Positions 44,631-52,618 of a stretch of DNA of 64,000 nucleotides are shown piece after piece. The notes beneath the pieces were generated by a model. That model worked only from the letters and a program-made list of their open reading frames with translations, was not told the origin of the DNA and did no database searches. Made by a program: the position numbers and the translations under genes. Source of the stretch: Erysipelotrichaceae bacterium (GTDB lineage: Bacteria; Bacillota_I; Bacilli_A; Erysipelotrichales; Erysipelotrichaceae); assembly GCA_024684175.1 (NCBI GenBank), contig JAIKXJ010000063.1, positions 1 through 64,000 on the forward strand, read 5' to 3'. Position 1 is the stretch's first letter, and every line of letters starts with the position of its first letter.

Positions 44631-45155
44631 ATAACAAGAAAACGTGGAAATGATGATCTAGTCAATGAAGCGATCCGCTTCAGAGAAGTCATGGTCATCG
44701 GCCAAGATGGAGGCCAACTGGGAGTAATGTCACGCAATGAGGCATTACAGATTGCTTACGATGCAGATCTCGATCTGTATTGCGTTGCACCGAACGCGCA
44801 GCCGCCGGTATGCAAGATACTGGACTACGGCAAGTTCCGTTTCGAAGCTCAGAAAAAAGCCAAGGAAGCAAAGCGCAACCAGCAGAATACCGAGGTCAAA
44901 CCTCTTCGTCTATCTCCTGTCATCGACACACACGACTTTGATACCAAGATGAAACAGGCACGTAAGTGGCTGGAAGGCGGTATGAAAGTGAAGATCGATA
45001 TGCGTTTCCGCGGCAGGATGATGACCCGTCAGGAAGTCGGAATGAAGATCATGAACGAATTCATTGAAAAGCTGTCCGATATCGCCAATGTTGACAAGAC
45101 GCCGAAACTCGAAGGCAACATCATGTCTTGTGTTTTAATGCCTAAAAAGAAATAG
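44631..45155 (+). CDS. infC: Translation initiation factor IF-3 (AUA start)
   Basis: A 174-aa IF-3 if started at ATA 44631, 9 nt after a GGGGG ribosome site (44617-44621). The frame then reads NDDLVNEAIRFREVMVIGQD, the conserved IF-3 N-terminus, which lies upstream of the first ATG (44691). There is no ATG, GTG or TTG between the stop at 44610 and 44691, so a rare start is required. Rare AUU/AUC/AUA starts are known for infC and allow IF-3 to limit its own translation. Central VKPLRLSPVID and C-terminal domain are intact. Confidence 0.9.
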   Translation: MTRKRGNDDLVNEAIRFREVMVIGQDGGQLGVMSRNEALQIAYDADLDLYCVAPNAQPPVCKILDYGKFRFEAQKKAKEAKRNQQNTEVKPLRLSPVIDTHDFDTKMKQARKWLEGGMKVKIDMRFRGRMMTRQEVGMKIMNEFIEKLSDIANVDKTPKLEGNIMSCVLMPKKK

Positions 45156-45167
45156 GAGGAAGATAAA

Positions 45168-45362
45168 ATGCCAAAAATGAAGACGAAAAAGACTTTTGCA
45201 AAAAGAGTCAAAGTTACAGGAACCGGCAAATTAAGAAAGTACTCGAACTATACTTCGCACTTTGCCACCAACAAGACACACAAACAGCTCAAACACTTAC
45301 ACAAGCCATCTCTGGTTCATCCTTCTGATGTCAAGAGAGACAGAGACTTATTACAGGGATAG
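45168..45362 (+). CDS. rpmI: 50S ribosomal protein L35
   Basis: A 64-aa very basic protein: PKMKTKKTFAKRVKVTGTGK at the start and LVHPSDVKRDRDLL near the end. SD GGAGGA precedes the ATG. It is the middle gene of infC-rpmI-rplT. Confidence 0.97.
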   Translation: MPKMKTKKTFAKRVKVTGTGKLRKYSNYTSHFATNKTHKQLKHLHKPSLVHPSDVKRDRDLLQG

Positions 45363-45375
45363 GGGGTAGAAGATA

Positions 45376-45735
45376 ATGGCTAGAATCAAAGGATCAACTC
45401 CTACAAGGAACAGAAGAAAAAAGATCTTAAAGGCTGCGTCCGGTTACTTCGGCAGCAAGCACTTATTATACAGGACTGCGCATGAACAGGTCATGCATTC
45501 CTGGAAGTATGCTTACATCCACAGAAGACAGCTCAAGAGAGATATGCGCAAGCTCTGGATCGCGAGGATCAATGCCGCTGCCAGAATGAACGGCTTATCT
45601 TACTCCAGACTGATGCACGGTCTTAAGGAAGCCGGTGTCACCGTCAACAGAAAGATGCTTTCCGAGATCGCTATCCACAATCCGGAAGACTTCGCGAAGA
45701 TCTGCGAGACCGCAAAAGCCGGCAAAGTCCAGTAA
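45376..45735 (+). CDS. rplT: 50S ribosomal protein L20
   Basis: A 119-aa ribosomal assembly protein with the long basic N-terminal helix ([19 protein letters not shown]) and globular C-terminal domain. In Bacillus it also represses its own operon by binding the leader. SD is GGGGG-rich (TAGGGGGTAG). Confidence 0.97.
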   Translation: MARIKGSTPTRNRRKKILKAASGYFGSKHLLYRTAHEQVMHSWKYAYIHRRQLKRDMRKLWIARINAAARMNGLSYSRLMHGLKEAGVTVNRKMLSEIAIHNPEDFAKICETAKAGKVQ

Positions 45736-45771
45736 AAGCGTTTTTGTCTCTGTCCTTAAAGGAATAAAAAG

Positions 45772-45802
45772 TTGAAGCAGAGACCGCAAATCGTAGTAGA
45801 AT
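45772..45802 (+). promoter_or_regulatory. Possible promoter of tRNA-Glu
   Basis: TTGAAG (45772-45777) and TAGAAT (45797-45802) are 19 bp apart, a wide spacing. A 7-bp hairpin AAGGAGC / GCTCCTT (45811-45828) lies between it and the tRNA. Confidence 0.4.
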
Positions 45803-45832
45803 AGAAATACAAGGAGCACAAGCTCCTTAAAC

Positions 45833-45908
45833 GGTCAGTTGGTGAAACGGTTAACACATCGCCCTCTCAAGGCGACACTCACGGGTTCGAATCCCGTACT
45901 GATCACCA
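45833..45908 (+). tRNA. tRNA-Glu (anticodon CTC), CCA encoded
   Basis: A 76-nt cloverleaf. The acceptor GGTCAGT / ACTGATC (one G-U) is followed by A and an encoded CCA. The anticodon stem TCGCC / GGCGA has loop CTCTCAA (anticodon CTC, reads GAG). The T stem ACGGG / CCCGT has loop TTCGAAT. Confidence 0.94.
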
Positions 45909-45918
45909 TAGAAAAACA

Positions 45919-45944
45919 AAATGGAAGTCACAGGACTTCCATTT
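45919..45944. terminator. Bidirectional terminator between tRNA-Glu and hypA
   Basis: The perfect 11-bp stem AAATGGAAGTC / GACTTCCATTT has an ACAG loop and T-rich flanks on both strands. It overlaps the hypA stop codon. Confidence 0.88.
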
Positions 45945-46272
45945 CTTTTATCATGAATTCATTTCCCTGAAGCAAATACGTGTCTTCGCTTTGACAGTGG
46001 GGACACTTTCTTCCATAGACGATCGTATTGTAGTTTTGCCCGCAGCTGTCGCAATGGGTGATGGCTTCGATCTTTTCGATCTTCAGCTCACAGCCCAACA
46101 TCAGCTCGTGCTTGCTGACGGCCCAGTTCCAGCATTCGGTAAGATAATCGGGGATGATCCCGGTCACCGTTCCGATCTGCAAAGTCACGGAATTGATGTG
46201 CTTGACTTCGTTTTCTTCGGCAAGCTGTTTGACTTCATCGATCACGTGAAACACGACACCGAGTTCATGCAT
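45928..46272 (-). CDS. hypA: Nickel metallochaperone HypA
   Basis: A 114-aa protein starting MHELGVV, whose MHE nickel ligands are conserved. The zinc-binding pairs CDSC and CPHC lie near residues 74 and 89. HypA delivers Ni to [NiFe] hydrogenase or urease. No hydrogenase or urease gene is in the window. It is downstream of hypB with a 76-nt gap. Confidence 0.94.
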   Translation of the reverse strand: MHELGVVFHVIDEVKQLAEENEVKHINSVTLQIGTVTGIIPDYLTECWNWAVSKHELMLGCELKIEKIEAITHCDSCGQNYNTIVYGRKCPHCQSEDTYLLQGNEFMIKEMEVL

Positions 46273-46348
46273 GTTTTTTGACTTCTTTCTTTGTGTTCAT
46301 ATATCCAGTCATATAGAGCGAAGCATAAGCTTTTGTCATTCCCGGAAA

Positions 46349-47023
46349 TTAACTGTTCCATTCATCGATCTGCTTGCGCAGATAATCCGCGACTTCATCC
46401 AGACCGCGTTCGTCTTTGGCGCAGATCTCAAAGATATCGGCCAAAGGATTGCGGTAGGCGATATTGGCTTTGCACTTATCCATATCAAAGTCAAAATAAG
46501 GAGCGACATCGATCTTGTTGATAAGTACGAAGTTGGACACTTCAAACATCAGCGGATATTTCAACGGTTTATCGTCGCCTTCGGGAACGGAAAGGATGCA
46601 CATGTTGCGGACCGCACCGGTATCGAACTCGGCAGGGCAGACGAGATTGCCGACGTTTTCCAGAACGATCAGATCGAATCTTGACCAGTCACCGAAAGAT
46701 TCGATCCCTTGTCTTGTCATATCGGCATCAAGATGGCACATCCCGCCGGTATGGAGCTGTACCGCTTCCACGCCGGTGTTTTTTGAGATCGTCCTGGCGT
46801 CGACATCGGAATCGATATCGGCTTCCATGACGCCGATCTTGTATTCCTCTTTCAGACGGTTGATCAGGCCGGTCAAAGTCGTCGTCTTTCCCGAACCGGG
46901 GGACGACATAACGTTGAGCAGGAAGACTTTCTTTTCCTTCAGCTGCTTGCGAAGCAGATCTGCTCTCCTTTCGTTGGAGGCAAAAACGGATTGTTTTACT
47001 TCAATGATTCTTACTTCATCCAT
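46349..47023 (-). CDS. hypB: Nickel-handling GTPase HypB
   Basis: A 224-aa SIMIBI GTPase. P-loop MSSPGSGKTTTL is near residue 40, the metal-binding GGMCHLDADM near 92, and guanine specificity NKIDV near 167. It lacks the N-terminal CxxCGC or histidine-rich nickel store of some homologues. A TATAAT box ends 6 nt before the ATG, so the message is predicted leaderless. It works with HypA. Confidence 0.94.
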   Translation of the reverse strand: MDEVRIIEVKQSVFASNERRADLLRKQLKEKKVFLLNVMSSPGSGKTTTLTGLINRLKEEYKIGVMEADIDSDVDARTISKNTGVEAVQLHTGGMCHLDADMTRQGIESFGDWSRFDLIVLENVGNLVCPAEFDTGAVRNMCILSVPEGDDKPLKYPLMFEVSNFVLINKIDVAPYFDFDMDKCKANIAYRNPLADIFEICAKDERGLDEVADYLRKQIDEWNS

Positions 47024-47029
47024 GCTTTA

Positions 47030-47035
47030 ATTATA
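47030..47035 (-). promoter_or_regulatory. -10 box of leaderless hypB
   Basis: TATAAT on the minus strand ends 6 nt before the hypB ATG (47023); there is no SD in the gap. Confidence 0.7.
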
Positions 47036-47051
47036 CTTTCTGTTTTCCTTT

Positions 47052-47077
47052 AAAAACAGACTGGTTCACAGTCTGTT
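47052..47077 (-). terminator. Terminator with the gltX stop codon in its loop
   Basis: The 9-bp stem AACAGACTG / CAGTCTGTT is followed by TTT on the minus strand. The 5-nt loop holds the gltX stop. Confidence 0.87.
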
Positions 47078-48505
47078 GAGAGCTTTTTCGATCCTGGCCA
47101 GCGATTCTTCTTTTCCCAGGATCTCGGCGATCGCCGTCGCACCGCCCGGAGCGACGCTCCTTGAGGATAAGGCGACCTGCATCGGGTACATCATCGTGAT
47201 GTTCTTATAACCGAGTTCCGCGGCTTTTGAAGACAGGACATTGAAGATCGATCCGTTGTTCCAGTCCTCAAGATCTTTGAGGCTTTCATAAACGATCGGT
47301 AAGATCGTTTTGGCGACTTGCGCATCGGTCTTTGCCTTCTTGTTGAAGAAGAGCTCATCATCATAGTCTTCGCTCTTGCTTAAGAAGCTGATCATGTCTT
47401 TGATCTCTGAGAGAATGTTGACACGGTCATGCACGGCATCGGCGATCAGCTTATAGTCGAATCCGGTCCCGACAGCATCTTCGATATACGGTCTGACCAG
47501 TTCATAATACTGCTGTCTGTCCATGTTCCTGAGATAGACGCCGTTCATCCAGGTCAGTTTATCGATATCGAAGATCGCACCGGTCGTACCGATCCGCTTC
47601 ACATCGAAAGCTTTTGCCAGTTCTTCGATCGAGTAGATCTCCCGGTCCTCGCTCGGTGCCCAGCCCAGAAGGGCGATATAGTTGAGTATGGCTTCCGGCA
47701 GATAGCCTTTGGCCAGCAGGTCCTGGAAAGATGCATCGCCGTTCCTCTTGGAGAGCTTCTGATGCTCGTCTTTCATGACCGGCGGGCAATGGATGTAGCG
47801 CGGGATGTCCCAGCCGAAGGCCTGGTAGATCAGGTTGTATTTCGGCGTCGAAGAAAGATATTCGTTTCCTCTGACGACATCGGTGATGTCCATCAGGTGG
47901 TCATCGATGACATTGGCGAAGTTGTAGGTAGGGAAGCCGTCCGATTTTAACAGGACCATCTCATCGAGTGTCTTGTTTTCTACGGTGATCCTTCCATAGA
48001 CTTCGTCATCGAAACTGGTCGTGCCTTCCGTTTCCACATTGAGACGGATGACATATGGTTCGCCTTTGGCGATCCTGTCTTCCACTTCCTGTTTGCTCAA
48101 AAGCTTGCACGGATCTACGAAATAGAAGGAGTCGCCGGCAGCTTTTCTTTGTTCCTCGATATCTTCTTCCTTGCAGAAGCAAACATGGGCTTTACCCATA
48201 TCGACGAGTTTATGTGCGTAATCATAATAGATCCCCGATCTCATACGTTCCGACTGAACGTAGGGACCGTAATTGCCACCGACATCCGGTCCTTCATCGT
48301 GTTTGAGACCGCATTGGCTGAGCGTATTGTAAATGATATCGACAGCACCTTCCACGAGCCTGCCCTGGTCGGTATCTTCGATACGAAGTATGAAATCACC
48401 GCCGTCTTTTTTGGCGATCAGATAAGCGTATAAAGCCGTTCTGAGGTTACCGATATGCATGTAGCCGGTGGGGCTAGGTGCGAATCTTGTTCTTATTTTT
48501 TTCAT
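47066..48505 (-). CDS. gltX: Glutamyl-tRNA synthetase
   Basis: A 479-aa class I synthetase. HIGH-type motif is FAPSPTGYMHIGNLRTA and KMSKS-type motif is HQKLSKRNGD. The start at 48505 (MKKIRTRFAPS) is chosen because the promoter -10 lies only 3 nt before the upstream ATG (48520), placing that ATG at the very 5' end, while GGGGGA is a good SD for 48505. A tRNA-Glu gene lies about 1.2 kb downstream on the other strand. Confidence 0.95.
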   Translation of the reverse strand: MKKIRTRFAPSPTGYMHIGNLRTALYAYLIAKKDGGDFILRIEDTDQGRLVEGAVDIIYNTLSQCGLKHDEGPDVGGNYGPYVQSERMRSGIYYDYAHKLVDMGKAHVCFCKEEDIEEQRKAAGDSFYFVDPCKLLSKQEVEDRIAKGEPYVIRLNVETEGTTSFDDEVYGRITVENKTLDEMVLLKSDGFPTYNFANVIDDHLMDITDVVRGNEYLSSTPKYNLIYQAFGWDIPRYIHCPPVMKDEHQKLSKRNGDASFQDLLAKGYLPEAILNYIALLGWAPSEDREIYSIEELAKAFDVKRIGTTGAIFDIDKLTWMNGVYLRNMDRQQYYELVRPYIEDAVGTGFDYKLIADAVHDRVNILSEIKDMISFLSKSEDYDDELFFNKKAKTDAQVAKTILPIVYESLKDLEDWNNGSIFNVLSSKAAELGYKNITMMYPMQVALSSRSVAPGGATAIAEILGKEESLARIEKALNRL

Positions 48506-48523
48506 CTCAAATTCCCCCATGTC

Positions 48524-48532
48524 ATTTTAGCA
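48524..48532 (-). promoter_or_regulatory. Extended -10 promoter of gltX
   Basis: TGCTAAAAT on the minus strand; the transcript should start near 48517 with the SD GGGGGA at its 5' end. Confidence 0.65.
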
Positions 48533-48598
48533 GATACGCGCGCATTAAACTAGCAAATATCCGGCAATTAAGATAAAATAGCAGGGAAGGTGAGAGTT

Positions 48599-48853
48599 AT
48601 GAAATTTGAATATGTACCAAAAAATGTCTGTTCCAAACACTATACATTAGATATCGAAGACGATACGATCCGTTCCTTGCAAGTTGAAGGCGGCTGCCAG
48701 GGCAATCTACGCGGGATCTCCAGGATCGTCGTCGGCATGAAAGTCGACGATGTGATCAAGGCCTTTGAAGGCGTCGACTGTCACGGACGCGGCACATCCT
48801 GCCCCGATCAGATCTCCCAAGCATTGAGAGCCTACAAAGCACAGGCAAACTGA
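48599..48853 (+). CDS. TSCPD domain protein (TIGR03905 family)
   Basis: An 84-aa protein with cysteine-rich ends: FEYVPKNVCSKHYTL, VEGGCQGNLRGISR and GTSCPDQISQAL. The TSCPD module also occurs at the end of class II ribonucleotide reductases and may bind metal; the stand-alone family is uncharacterised. ATG 48599 follows an AGGTGAGA SD; an in-frame GTG at 48590 is less likely. Confidence 0.82.
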   Translation: MKFEYVPKNVCSKHYTLDIEDDTIRSLQVEGGCQGNLRGISRIVVGMKVDDVIKAFEGVDCHGRGTSCPDQISQALRAYKAQAN

Positions 48854-48874
48854 CACGAGAAATCGTGTTTCTTT
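48853..48874 (+). terminator. Weak terminator before lspA
   Basis: The stem ACACGA / TCGTGT with a GAAA loop is followed by TTTCTTT. It begins in the stop codon of the TSCPD gene. Confidence 0.55.
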
Positions 48875-48891
48875 CATTTTAAGGAAAGTTT

Positions 48892-49359
48892 ATGATCTAT
48901 TTTTTCTATTTATTATTCATCACGATCTTCGTATTCATCGACCAGATGTCCAAGAAACTCGTCGTTTCCAATTTCAAACTGAATCAGGTCGTTCCGGTGA
49001 TCAAGGGGTTCTTCAATCTGACCTATGTGCGCAACTACGGCGCCGGTTTTTCGATACTCCAGCACGCTACGGCTTTCCTGCTGGCGCTGACGGTCATCGC
49101 CTGCATCGTTCTACTTTATCTGCTGGTGACTTCGGATAAGAAAGATCTTCTTTCGAAAGTCTGCTATCTGCTGATCATCTCCGGAGCGATCGGCAATTTC
49201 ATCGACCGGGTCCGTTTTTCTTATGTCATCGATTTTCTGGATTTCAAGATCTTCGGCTATGACTATCCGGTCTTCAATATCGCCGACAGTTTCATCACGG
49301 TCGGATGCGTGCTTCTGATCGTCAAAACGTTATGGGAGGCAAGACATGCCAAGGATTGA
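48892..49359 (+). CDS. lspA: Lipoprotein signal peptidase (signal peptidase II)
   Basis: A 155-aa four-helix membrane protease that removes lipoprotein signal peptides. The catalytic aspartates are in GNFIDRVRF...VIDFLDF and FNIADSFITVG, and VRNYGAGFSIL is the usual NxGAAFS-type segment. SD AAGGA precedes the ATG. It is paired with rluD as usual. Substrates in this window include the lipoproteins at 14705 and 43305. Confidence 0.95.
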   Translation: MIYFFYLLFITIFVFIDQMSKKLVVSNFKLNQVVPVIKGFFNLTYVRNYGAGFSILQHATAFLLALTVIACIVLLYLLVTSDKKDLLSKVCYLLIISGAIGNFIDRVRFSYVIDFLDFKIFGYDYPVFNIADSFITVGCVLLIVKTLWEARHAKD

Positions 49360-50260
49360 GCTGCTTGTCGATGAAGAAAATACCGACATCCGTCTCGATG
49401 TCTATCTTTCCGAAAATACGCCCTTATCCAGGACCGCCATACAGAAGCTGATCGAAAAAGGGGAGGTGCTTCTCAACGGAGAAGTGCCCAACAAGAAATA
49501 CAAGACGCAGACCGGCGATCAGGTAAGTTTTTCTTATGAAGAAAAGACTCTGACCGACATCCTGCCGCAGGATATCCCTTTGGATATCGTCTATGAAGAT
49601 GAGGATCTGATCGTCATCAACAAGCCGAAAGACATGGTCGTCCATCCGGCGGCCGGCAATCCCGATGGAACCATCGTCAATGCTTTGTTACACCATTGCA
49701 AGGAGCTTTCCGATGTCAACGGCTATTACCGTCCCGGCATCGTTCACCGGATCGATAAAGACACTTCCGGTCTTCTGGTCTGTGCCAAGAACAACGAAGC
49801 TCACCGTTTCCTGGCCGAACAGCTGAAAGACAAGACCTGCTACAGGAGATATTACGCGATCGTCAGCGGTATCATCGAAAACGACGAAGGGGAGATCGAT
49901 GCCCCGATCGGCCGCAGTGAGAAGAACCGGCAGATGATGTGCGTCACGCCGAAGAATTCCAAAGAGGCGCAGACGCTGTTTCATGTCATCGAGCGCTACG
50001 ACGATTCCTGTCTGCTGGATGTCCAGCTCAAGACCGGCCGGACCCATCAGATCCGCGTCCATATGCAATATATCCATCATCCGGTATTCAACGATGCCCG
50101 ATACGGCAAAAAGATCATCGACGATTCCGGACAATATCTCCACGCCTATCTTCTTTCTTTCATCCATCCGCGTAACAAGGAAAGAATGGAATTTACGGCG
50201 CCGCTTCCGGACTATATGAAACGCTACATTCATGAAAAAGGCGGTCATTTCCATGGATGA
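49346..50260 (+). CDS. rluD: RluD-type ribosomal pseudouridine synthase
   Basis: A 304-aa protein with an N-terminal S4 RNA-binding domain (residues 12-75) and a catalytic domain with GIVHRIDKDTSGLLV (catalytic Asp) and LKTGRTHQIRVHM. It modifies 23S rRNA uridines in helix 69-type sites by family. It overlaps lspA by 14 nt with SD GGGAGG inside lspA. Confidence 0.93.
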   Translation: MPRIELLVDEENTDIRLDVYLSENTPLSRTAIQKLIEKGEVLLNGEVPNKKYKTQTGDQVSFSYEEKTLTDILPQDIPLDIVYEDEDLIVINKPKDMVVHPAAGNPDGTIVNALLHHCKELSDVNGYYRPGIVHRIDKDTSGLLVCAKNNEAHRFLAEQLKDKTCYRRYYAIVSGIIENDEGEIDAPIGRSEKNRQMMCVTPKNSKEAQTLFHVIERYDDSCLLDVQLKTGRTHQIRVHMQYIHHPVFNDARYGKKIIDDSGQYLHAYLLSFIHPRNKERMEFTAPLPDYMKRYIHEKGGHFHG

Positions 50261-51506
50261 GTACATTCAGATGAACTATATCCACCTGATGCAGGTCGCA
50301 TCGGTATTGAGCGTCGAGCATGGCTTCGAAGAACAGGTGATCCGTGAATATTCTTCATTTCTGAAAGAAGAGATGTGGTTTTTCAATGAGAAAGATCCCA
50401 ACTTCCAGCTGATCCGCGTCACTCTGCGTCCGCAATCCGTCTTCGAACAGGACCGCGACCGCGTAGAACACGTCATCACCGGGATCTCGTATCTCAAGGA
50501 GATCGAAGATCTTTCTTTCTTGGATATCCACATCAGCAGGGAAGAGTATTCTTCCGCACAGGAAGAATATCACCATCTCAATCTGTATCCCGGAAATTAC
50601 GCCGACGGCTATGATGTATCGAAGTTCTATCCGAACCTCTACAGCTGTCTGAAATATGTCGAAGAGGAAGATGTTGCCGATACCATCCATTCGCTTTCCG
50701 AAAAGCTCAATGAAGCACATGCGCAGCGCAATAAAAAAACAGCCATCTTCAAACAAGACCGGCCTTTCGTGACTTACGGGATCATTCTGATCTGTACGCT
50801 TTTCTATATCGCTTCCTTGTTGCTGAAACGGAAGTTTTCCAGCAGCGCCGTCTACATACTTCTGGGAGGGGACTACAAGACCTTCACTCTGGGATTGCGG
50901 CAGTTCTGGCGCTTACTGACGACCTCTTTGGTCCACGGCGGTTTCCTGCATCTGTTCTCGAATATGTATTCCCTGTATATCTTGGGGTCTTATATCGAAC
51001 GGCGTTTGGGCAGGACAGCGATGTGCGCAAGCTTGCTGATATCGATCCTGACTTCATCTCTGACACAGGGGATCTTATCCGAGAATACGATCACGATCGG
51101 CATCTCCGGAGGCATCTATGCCTTGATGGTCATCTTCGTCATGGATATGTACAAACTGAAGCTGATCTCGATCCGTTCCTTCATGCCGGTGATCTTCATC
51201 AACGTGATGATCAATTTCCTGGATTCCACAGCCTGGATCGCCCATCTGGGCGGTCTGATCTCCGGCATCGTCTTATATTACTTCTTTTTCTCGGAAGACA
51301 AGATCGGACTGGGCATCCTGATCGCCGTCATGCTGTTGTCACTGTTTTACAAATATGCAACAATGAAAGAGATATCGCCGATCTATGCCGCGACCGATCT
51401 TGAGATCATCAAAATGTTTGATGCGCTCAATCTCAAGGATTATGCCTTGTCTCTGGCAAAACGGCTCGGCGAAGTCTATGCAAAATACGGAGGTGGCACA
51501 TGGTAA
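50253..51506 (+). CDS. Rhomboid family intramembrane serine protease
   Basis: A 417-aa protein (an ATG at 50232 would add 7 residues). The first 170 residues are a soluble domain without a recognisable motif. A six-helix rhomboid core follows, with HGGFLHLFSNMY, the catalytic GISGG near residue 290 and the partner histidine in IAHLGGLISG near 335. About 60 cytoplasmic residues end it. Layout resembles Bacillus GluP, which also has a large N-terminal domain. Substrates are unknown. Confidence 0.85.
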   Translation: MDEYIQMNYIHLMQVASVLSVEHGFEEQVIREYSSFLKEEMWFFNEKDPNFQLIRVTLRPQSVFEQDRDRVEHVITGISYLKEIEDLSFLDIHISREEYSSAQEEYHHLNLYPGNYADGYDVSKFYPNLYSCLKYVEEEDVADTIHSLSEKLNEAHAQRNKKTAIFKQDRPFVTYGIILICTLFYIASLLLKRKFSSSAVYILLGGDYKTFTLGLRQFWRLLTTSLVHGGFLHLFSNMYSLYILGSYIERRLGRTAMCASLLISILTSSLTQGILSENTITIGISGGIYALMVIFVMDMYKLKLISIRSFMPVIFINVMINFLDSTAWIAHLGGLISGIVLYYFFFSEDKIGLGILIAVMLLSLFYKYATMKEISPIYAATDLEIIKMFDALNLKDYALSLAKRLGEVYAKYGGGTW

Positions 51507-51967
51507 TCAGCTGGGAAGAATACTTTATGGGTCTTGCACATCTTTCGGGGCTCCGTTCCAAGGACCCGAATACGCAAGTCGGCGCCTGCATCATCGACAA
51601 AGACAAGAAAGTCGTTTCGATCGGTTACAACGGCATGCCGAGAGGCTGTGACGATGAAGATTTCCCTTGGGAAAGGGAAGGCGGTTTCTTAGATACGAAG
51701 TACGCTTATGTCGTCCATGCCGAACTCAATGCGATCCTGAATTCTCCACGGCCGGTCAACGGCTGCACGTTATATGTTTCGCTGTTCCCGTGCAACGAAT
51801 GCGCCAAAGCGATCATTCAGTCGGGCATCAAAAAAGTCGTCTACGAATCCGACAAATACGACGGGACGGATGGCAACATCGCATCCAAAAAGATGCTCAA
51901 CGAAGCCGGTATTGAACTGCAGCAGCTGCCGTATGCCGTCGATGTGACACTGACGTCTAAAAAGTGA
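51500..51967 (+). CDS. dCMP deaminase family protein
   Basis: A 155-aa zinc-dependent deaminase. Zinc motifs are HAELNAIL (HAE) and PCNECA (PCxxC); GYNGMPRGCDDEDFPW is the substrate loop typical of ComEB/dCMP deaminases. It supplies dUMP for thymidylate synthesis. SD GGAGGT. Its 3' end overlaps the convergent DUF5662 gene by 11 nt. Confidence 0.9.
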   Translation: MVISWEEYFMGLAHLSGLRSKDPNTQVGACIIDKDKKVVSIGYNGMPRGCDDEDFPWEREGGFLDTKYAYVVHAELNAILNSPRPVNGCTLYVSLFPCNECAKAIIQSGIKKVVYESDKYDGTDGNIASKKMLNEAGIELQQLPYAVDVTLTSKK

Positions 51968-52529
51968 TCGTCTTATCGTATTTATGATCTTTATATAAGC
52001 TCTTGTAGTATGCAAGGGCTTTTTCTTCGCCATGATCGGAAAGATACTGCAGAAGATAACGGATCTGTTCCGCTGTCTTCGGATTCATGACTTTATATTC
52101 CCTGGAATTGATGAAAAAATTAAGCGGTTCGCTTTGCGTATATTTTTCTTTCATATAGACTTTTGAAGCGCTGATCCTGTCGATCACCGATTCCAACATG
52201 TAGCGTACCGGCATCTCAAGAGAAACGATCTCCAGATGACCGTCGATCCTGTCGGTCCAGTATTCCCAATGATGCTTGTTGCGTCCCTTGTGATGTAGCC
52301 AGCATTCCGAGTAACCCTTGATCTGCTTCTCTTTGGAGATCGGGGAACGGAAGCCTTCGAAATACTTCACGGAAGGAAGAAATTCGCTCGGTGAAAACTT
52401 GGAAAGATCATGTACCAATCCTTGATGGATCATGCCGCATTTAAAACAGGTGAACATCACCAGATGACGGTGTCGCAATATCGTTTTCAAATGTCCGGAA
52501 AATCTTGTGACGAAGTTTTTTTCTTTCAC
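51957..52529 (-). CDS. DUF5662 family protein
   Basis: A 190-aa protein of a common but uncharacterised family. Histidine-rich motifs, HDLSKFSPSEF near residue 40 and HHKGRNKHHWEYW near 79, suggest a metal site like HD-type hydrolases (inferred). The start is GTG 52529; a TATAAT box ends 7 nt upstream, so a leaderless GTG start is predicted. It is transcribed against the surrounding genes. Confidence 0.75.
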   Translation of the reverse strand: MKEKNFVTRFSGHLKTILRHRHLVMFTCFKCGMIHQGLVHDLSKFSPSEFLPSVKYFEGFRSPISKEKQIKGYSECWLHHKGRNKHHWEYWTDRIDGHLEIVSLEMPVRYMLESVIDRISASKVYMKEKYTQSEPLNFFINSREYKVMNPKTAEQIRYLLQYLSDHGEEKALAYYKSLYKDHKYDKTITF

Positions 52530-52536
52530 GTTAGCA

Positions 52537-52542
52537 ATTATA
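52537..52542 (-). promoter_or_regulatory. -10 box of DUF5662 gene (leaderless GTG start)
   Basis: TATAAT on the minus strand ends 7 nt before the GTG start, with no SD. Confidence 0.6.
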
Positions 52543-52606
52543 CATCAATCAAAACAAAATCGCTTCCTTAAAGAAAGGCTCATGATCAATAAAATGAAAA
52601 TTGTTA

Positions 52607-52612
52607 TATAAT
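52607..52612 (+). promoter_or_regulatory. -10 box of leaderless nusB
   Basis: TATAAT ends 6 nt before the nusB ATG (52619); an in-frame ATG-less upstream extension to 52601 overlaps the box. Confidence 0.65.
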
Positions 52613-52618
52613 AATCGT

